Assembly (NCBI GenBank): GCA_944990035.1
Contig: CALYLX010000059.1
Coordinates: 124,001 to 188,000 of the forward strand
From: Clitopilus passeckerianus
Taxonomy: Eukaryota > Basidiomycota > Agaricomycetes > Agaricales > Entolomataceae
DNA length: 64,000 nucleotides
Reading direction: 5' to 3'
The notes below the pieces were generated by a model. The model searched no databases, was not told the origin of the DNA, and worked only from the letters and a program-made list of their open reading frames with translations. Positions 60,801 through 64,000 of this stretch are shown here, piece after piece; the first letter of the stretch is position 1, and the number at the start of each line of letters is the position of its first letter. The translations under genes were made by a program, and so were the position numbers.

Positions 60801-62665
60801 TTCGAGCCAGTGAAGTCTTTGGGCGATACACCTTCAAGAAGGCGAGAGAGGCGTCTTTCGGGGTTGGCGGCCTTAACGTCGAGGATGAACTTTGTAGCGG
60901 TCGAGGCAGTGATGAACAATGTGCCACATATACCACATAACATGTTCATGTCCTTGGGGCTAGGCTGCCACGGAGGTTGACAAAGTGGGAACAGCCTTTG
61001 AACACTTTCAGCCGACAAAGAGGATTCGAGATACAATCGAATGTCGGAGTGGACAATAGAGTCATCGATCTCATGTAGATGAAAGAGATCGTGGTTGCTG
61101 TCGTGATCCAAAACATCTCGAATATGCCACTCCGGACGAGCCGTGATGAAGACCCTCAACTGAGGTAAAAGGCGAATGTTTCGTGCCAGCAGTGCCAGGA
61201 GGGTTCGACCCTCATCCTCTTTGCATTCGTCAAGAGCATCGATCACGATTAGAATCAGTGGTTTGGCCGGAATGGCTGAATTTCGGAGTGGGCCAACGAG
61301 GAGGAGGGATATTTGCTGGAAGATGGTCTTCTGAGATGCATCTGGATCCTGCTCTAGAGCCTTCTCGAGCTGTCGTGCAAATGACTCGTTGTGCCGCGCA
61401 AGCTGAAAAGCAATGGTTGGGCAGAAATATTTTGCGGTTGCCCGTTGGTCTTCGTTCACCGTGAAGAAGAAGCTGGCGCCCAGTATGCCAAAAGGAGCAC
61501 TGGCAGCATGCTCAGCCACGGTCTGAGCAACCGTCGATTTCCCGATACCCGCTACGCCGTCCAGTATGTATATCGGCGACTGGCTACCGTTGCCGCTGGC
61601 CCACGTCCATATGTCGTCCAGGAGCTGCATTCGGGTATTCTTGAAGCATCTCGATCGTTGGTCTGCCACGTAAGAGTCGTACGCCGCGTTGACTGGGTTG
61701 AGGATATTCTTCAACTTCAGAAGCTAATCCACATCAATACGATCACGATGCCCTGTAGTTTACGAGTAGTTACTTACCAAACCGGATGATTCGGAATTTA
61801 TATTTAGATTTCCGCCGACTGTGCAGAAATTGACGTCTCCTTGAGTGCATATTACGTTGTCATTGAAGGTGGCGCTGACGTGGTTTGATGAATTTTGTGG
61901 AGGGAGGGCTGGCTGATGTGGACCTGCATTCGAATAGTCGACATCAGGTATGGTCGCTGCGCTTCTGGCTGCATGACCTATATCTTGGACGTGTGGCCGC
62001 AGTTCGGTATAACACGTGATGGGTTGGGAGAACTGTGTATTCTGAGGCCCTAATGGTTCCTGGATGTCGGGGATCGAATAATCTGCCACAGGCGGGGGTA
62101 AGGGCGGGTATTGACTATATTGTAGAACGGGTGCCACCATAGGCATCGTTAAATGTGGCAATACAATATCAGGATAGTTGGCTTGAGGATATCCCGTGCT
62201 GGCTGGAGCAAATTGGGAGGGTAGAACGGGTGGTACATTTGCATCGTCAAGCGCGGTCGCAGCATGTCGAGTTGTATCACCCCTATCTTGGATGCGGGGA
62301 CACGGTTCGGGATAGCACGCAGTGGGTTGAAACAACCACGTATTCCAAGGCTCATAGGACTCGTGGATGTAGGGGATCGGATAGTCTGCCATGGATGGAA
62401 TAGGTGTGATGATAGGCATCGCCGAATGTGGCAGGTGAATATTGGGAGATGGCTGATACGTCGCTTGAAGATAAGTCGTGCGGTCTGAAGCAAACTGAGA
62501 GGGTGGAATAGGTCCCACATTCGAGTCGGGAGGCGGTCGGGAAGAAGAATTATTAGCCGGTGCCGATCGTCCGTAGGGCGAATATGTGACTGGACTTGGT
62601 GTCAAAGATAGGTAGACTTGACCCTCCGTACGCTTCCCTTCTGAGCGCAAGGGAGCCTTGGGCAT
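57835..62665 (-). CDS. NACHT-WD40 STAND protein, 1,563 aa
   Basis: Three exons: 62665-61778, 61723-60110 and 60024-57835. The N-terminal 296 residues are Pro/Tyr-rich, contain a tandem duplication of about 95 residues, and end in NLNINSESSGL. The NACHT NTPase domain follows, with P-loop GVAGIGKST (about 352-360) and Walker B LILIVIDALDEC (about 452-463). The last exon holds about 11-12 WD40 repeats from residue about 890, many with FSPDGxRLASAS and T(I/V)RLWD; repeat 8 is degenerate. STAND proteins of this type are ATP-driven switches in which a ligand at the repeats triggers oligomerisation. In fungi they act in self/non-self recognition and programmed cell death. The effector role of this N-terminus is unknown. 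Confidence 0.88.
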
Positions 62666-62669
62666 GGTT

Positions 62670-64000
62670 GCCAACGAGGTCGATGCAAGATGGACAAAGG
62701 GAAGCGTGCAGTAATTGGGGGTGAGGAGGTCGTGGAAGTCAAGAACAGAACCAAGGCTTAGGGCCTACCAAGCAGGAGTACAGCCCCCTAATAGAATCCT
62801 GATTGAATCATTTGATCACAGCATTCTGGCCACGAGGATGGAGCGCCTAGCTGGGCACTCCCAGATCAGAATGTACTGCCTGATCAACGTCGGTCGATAT
62901 CCAACTCGGGGGTTCAAGCTCAAGCCTGCCAGTTATTCGAATTTAACGATTTGCCTTTGGACATAACGAGATCAGTCAAGGGATTTTCAAGTTATGTCCA
63001 TTACCTACTAGATCCGATTTCCATTCAATGACACGCAACCGAGCACTCGGATGGAATGAAAACGTCGATGCTGTCCACACATGCTGTAGACATGTGCGAG
63101 CGTGCCACAACTGCGTCTGGTGATCAAACTTCGTGCACGCACGGTGTCGACTCGAATGCGGTACATGTTTATTACAGGTGAGTACTTCGGAGTTTAGGCA
63201 GGAGAACGGTGGTTATATTCCGGATGATAAGCTAAAGGGTACAGGAACAGATGTACGATATTAGCATCACAAGCTCTTTCCAAAGGGAATAAGATGGTGG
63301 TCGGGAAGCTTGACTTGGAACACACGACGACGAAATAACCGGGAAAGAGTTGATGTTGATTCCGGAGATGGGAGAAATGGCAGAATGGATAATGGTACGT
63401 ATGCCTGGGCTAGAAGAAGAAAATAAAATACATTCCAGGCCATACAAGATGTCCTAGACTGTTACAACAGATTATAGAAGAGTTCACATGATTCAAAGCG
63501 TACTCTGGCAGGCGGCTAGGAAGTGATTCAATGACGATTCAGAGAGAGTAACGGCAGAGTTGGCAGAGAGTAAGGCAAGCGAGTTGCCGCATCTGAATCC
63601 ATAGCCGAAGCGCCTCTGAAAAATACAAGGCCAAATAAACAAATGCCGAAATTCCGTAGTCGGCTCGGGATTCGGACATGATGATCAGATGCTCGTTCGC
63701 CTCTCTGAACTCTCAAGCTCAATCCTCACTACCACTCTGACATTCACCCGCAAACTAAGAACCTGGAGACCTATAATGCCTATTTGTAGAGGGGCCGTCT
63801 ACAAACTCCCTATGCTCAAAGCCTGCGATGGATCTGGGCTGTCAACCGACGCCAATGATTTTCACAACTGAGGCACCTCGCAAATGAAGGGTGCTCAACC
63901 TTCTCTTCAAAAATTGCCAGACCTGGCACGCGTCGACGCCAAGAATGAAGACAACGGTAGCTGGTACCCCAGCATCAGCGCGAACCTTCAAGTTGAGAAG
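62670..64000. other. Upstream of the STAND gene, no further gene seen
   Basis: Contains the presumed promoter of the minus-strand NACHT-WD40 gene. The remaining open frames are short and unsupported. Confidence 0.4.

Overview
The window looks like nuclear DNA of a mushroom-forming basidiomycete (Agaricomycetes). Every gene that can be assembled has many short GT-AG introns of about 45-70 nt and some very small exons. The gene families also fit: Agaricomycete-type F-box proteins with CxxC pairs, several DExxD/NSE sesquiterpene-synthase-like genes, a DUF6535-type membrane protein, a NACHT-WD40 STAND protein, SHO1, a Gcn4/Cpc1-class bZIP factor and small secreted cysteine-rich proteins. Nothing in the sequence identifies the species.

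Layout. Positions 1-3,500 hold nothing coherent. 3.6-10.7 kb carries two decayed copies of one multi-exon gene, with a 5'-truncated DUF6535-type gene between them. 10.9-12.8 kb is an F-box gene (minus strand). 14.2-28 kb is a tandem array of three duplicated segments. Each has a terpene synthase (minus strand) with about 3 kb of an eroded, unrecognised gene upstream of it. The first synthase is a pseudogene (14.2-15.0 kb). The second (19.2-20.5 kb) and third (23.9-25.1 kb) assemble to intact 347-residue proteins. A fourth, more divergent synthase lies at 32.9-34.2 kb (346 residues). Small secreted cysteine-rich protein genes lie at 29.9, 30.6-31.05 and 52.4 kb. A zinc-lacking MDR-type oxidoreductase (35.3-36.9 kb) and a second F-box gene (37.7-39.5 kb) follow. 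40.0-41.6 kb is the bZIP gene, with two upstream ORFs in its leader.

42,556-48,674 is a complete DNA transposon of 6,119 bp. It has 28-bp terminal inverted repeats (26/28 identical) and a perfect 8-bp target-site duplication. Its single large gene encodes an AT-hook, zinc-binding, DDE-type transposase that also carries a DEDDy 3'-5' exonuclease domain. The exonuclease lies between the second Asp and the candidate Glu of the DDE triad. This element is the most unusual object in the window. Its transposase reading frame has a one-base shift at a C run, so this copy may be recently inactivated.

54.1-56.2 kb is the SHO1 osmosensor (four membrane segments plus SH3). 57.8-62.7 kb is a 1,563-residue NACHT-WD40 protein. 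The rest is intergenic sequence in which no genes, tRNAs or rRNAs were recognised. The genes do not form one pathway. Regulatory and sensing housekeeping genes (SHO1, bZIP) are mixed with fast-evolving lineage-specific genes and mobile DNA. No cytochrome P450, transporter or other tailoring enzyme was recognised next to the terpene synthases.
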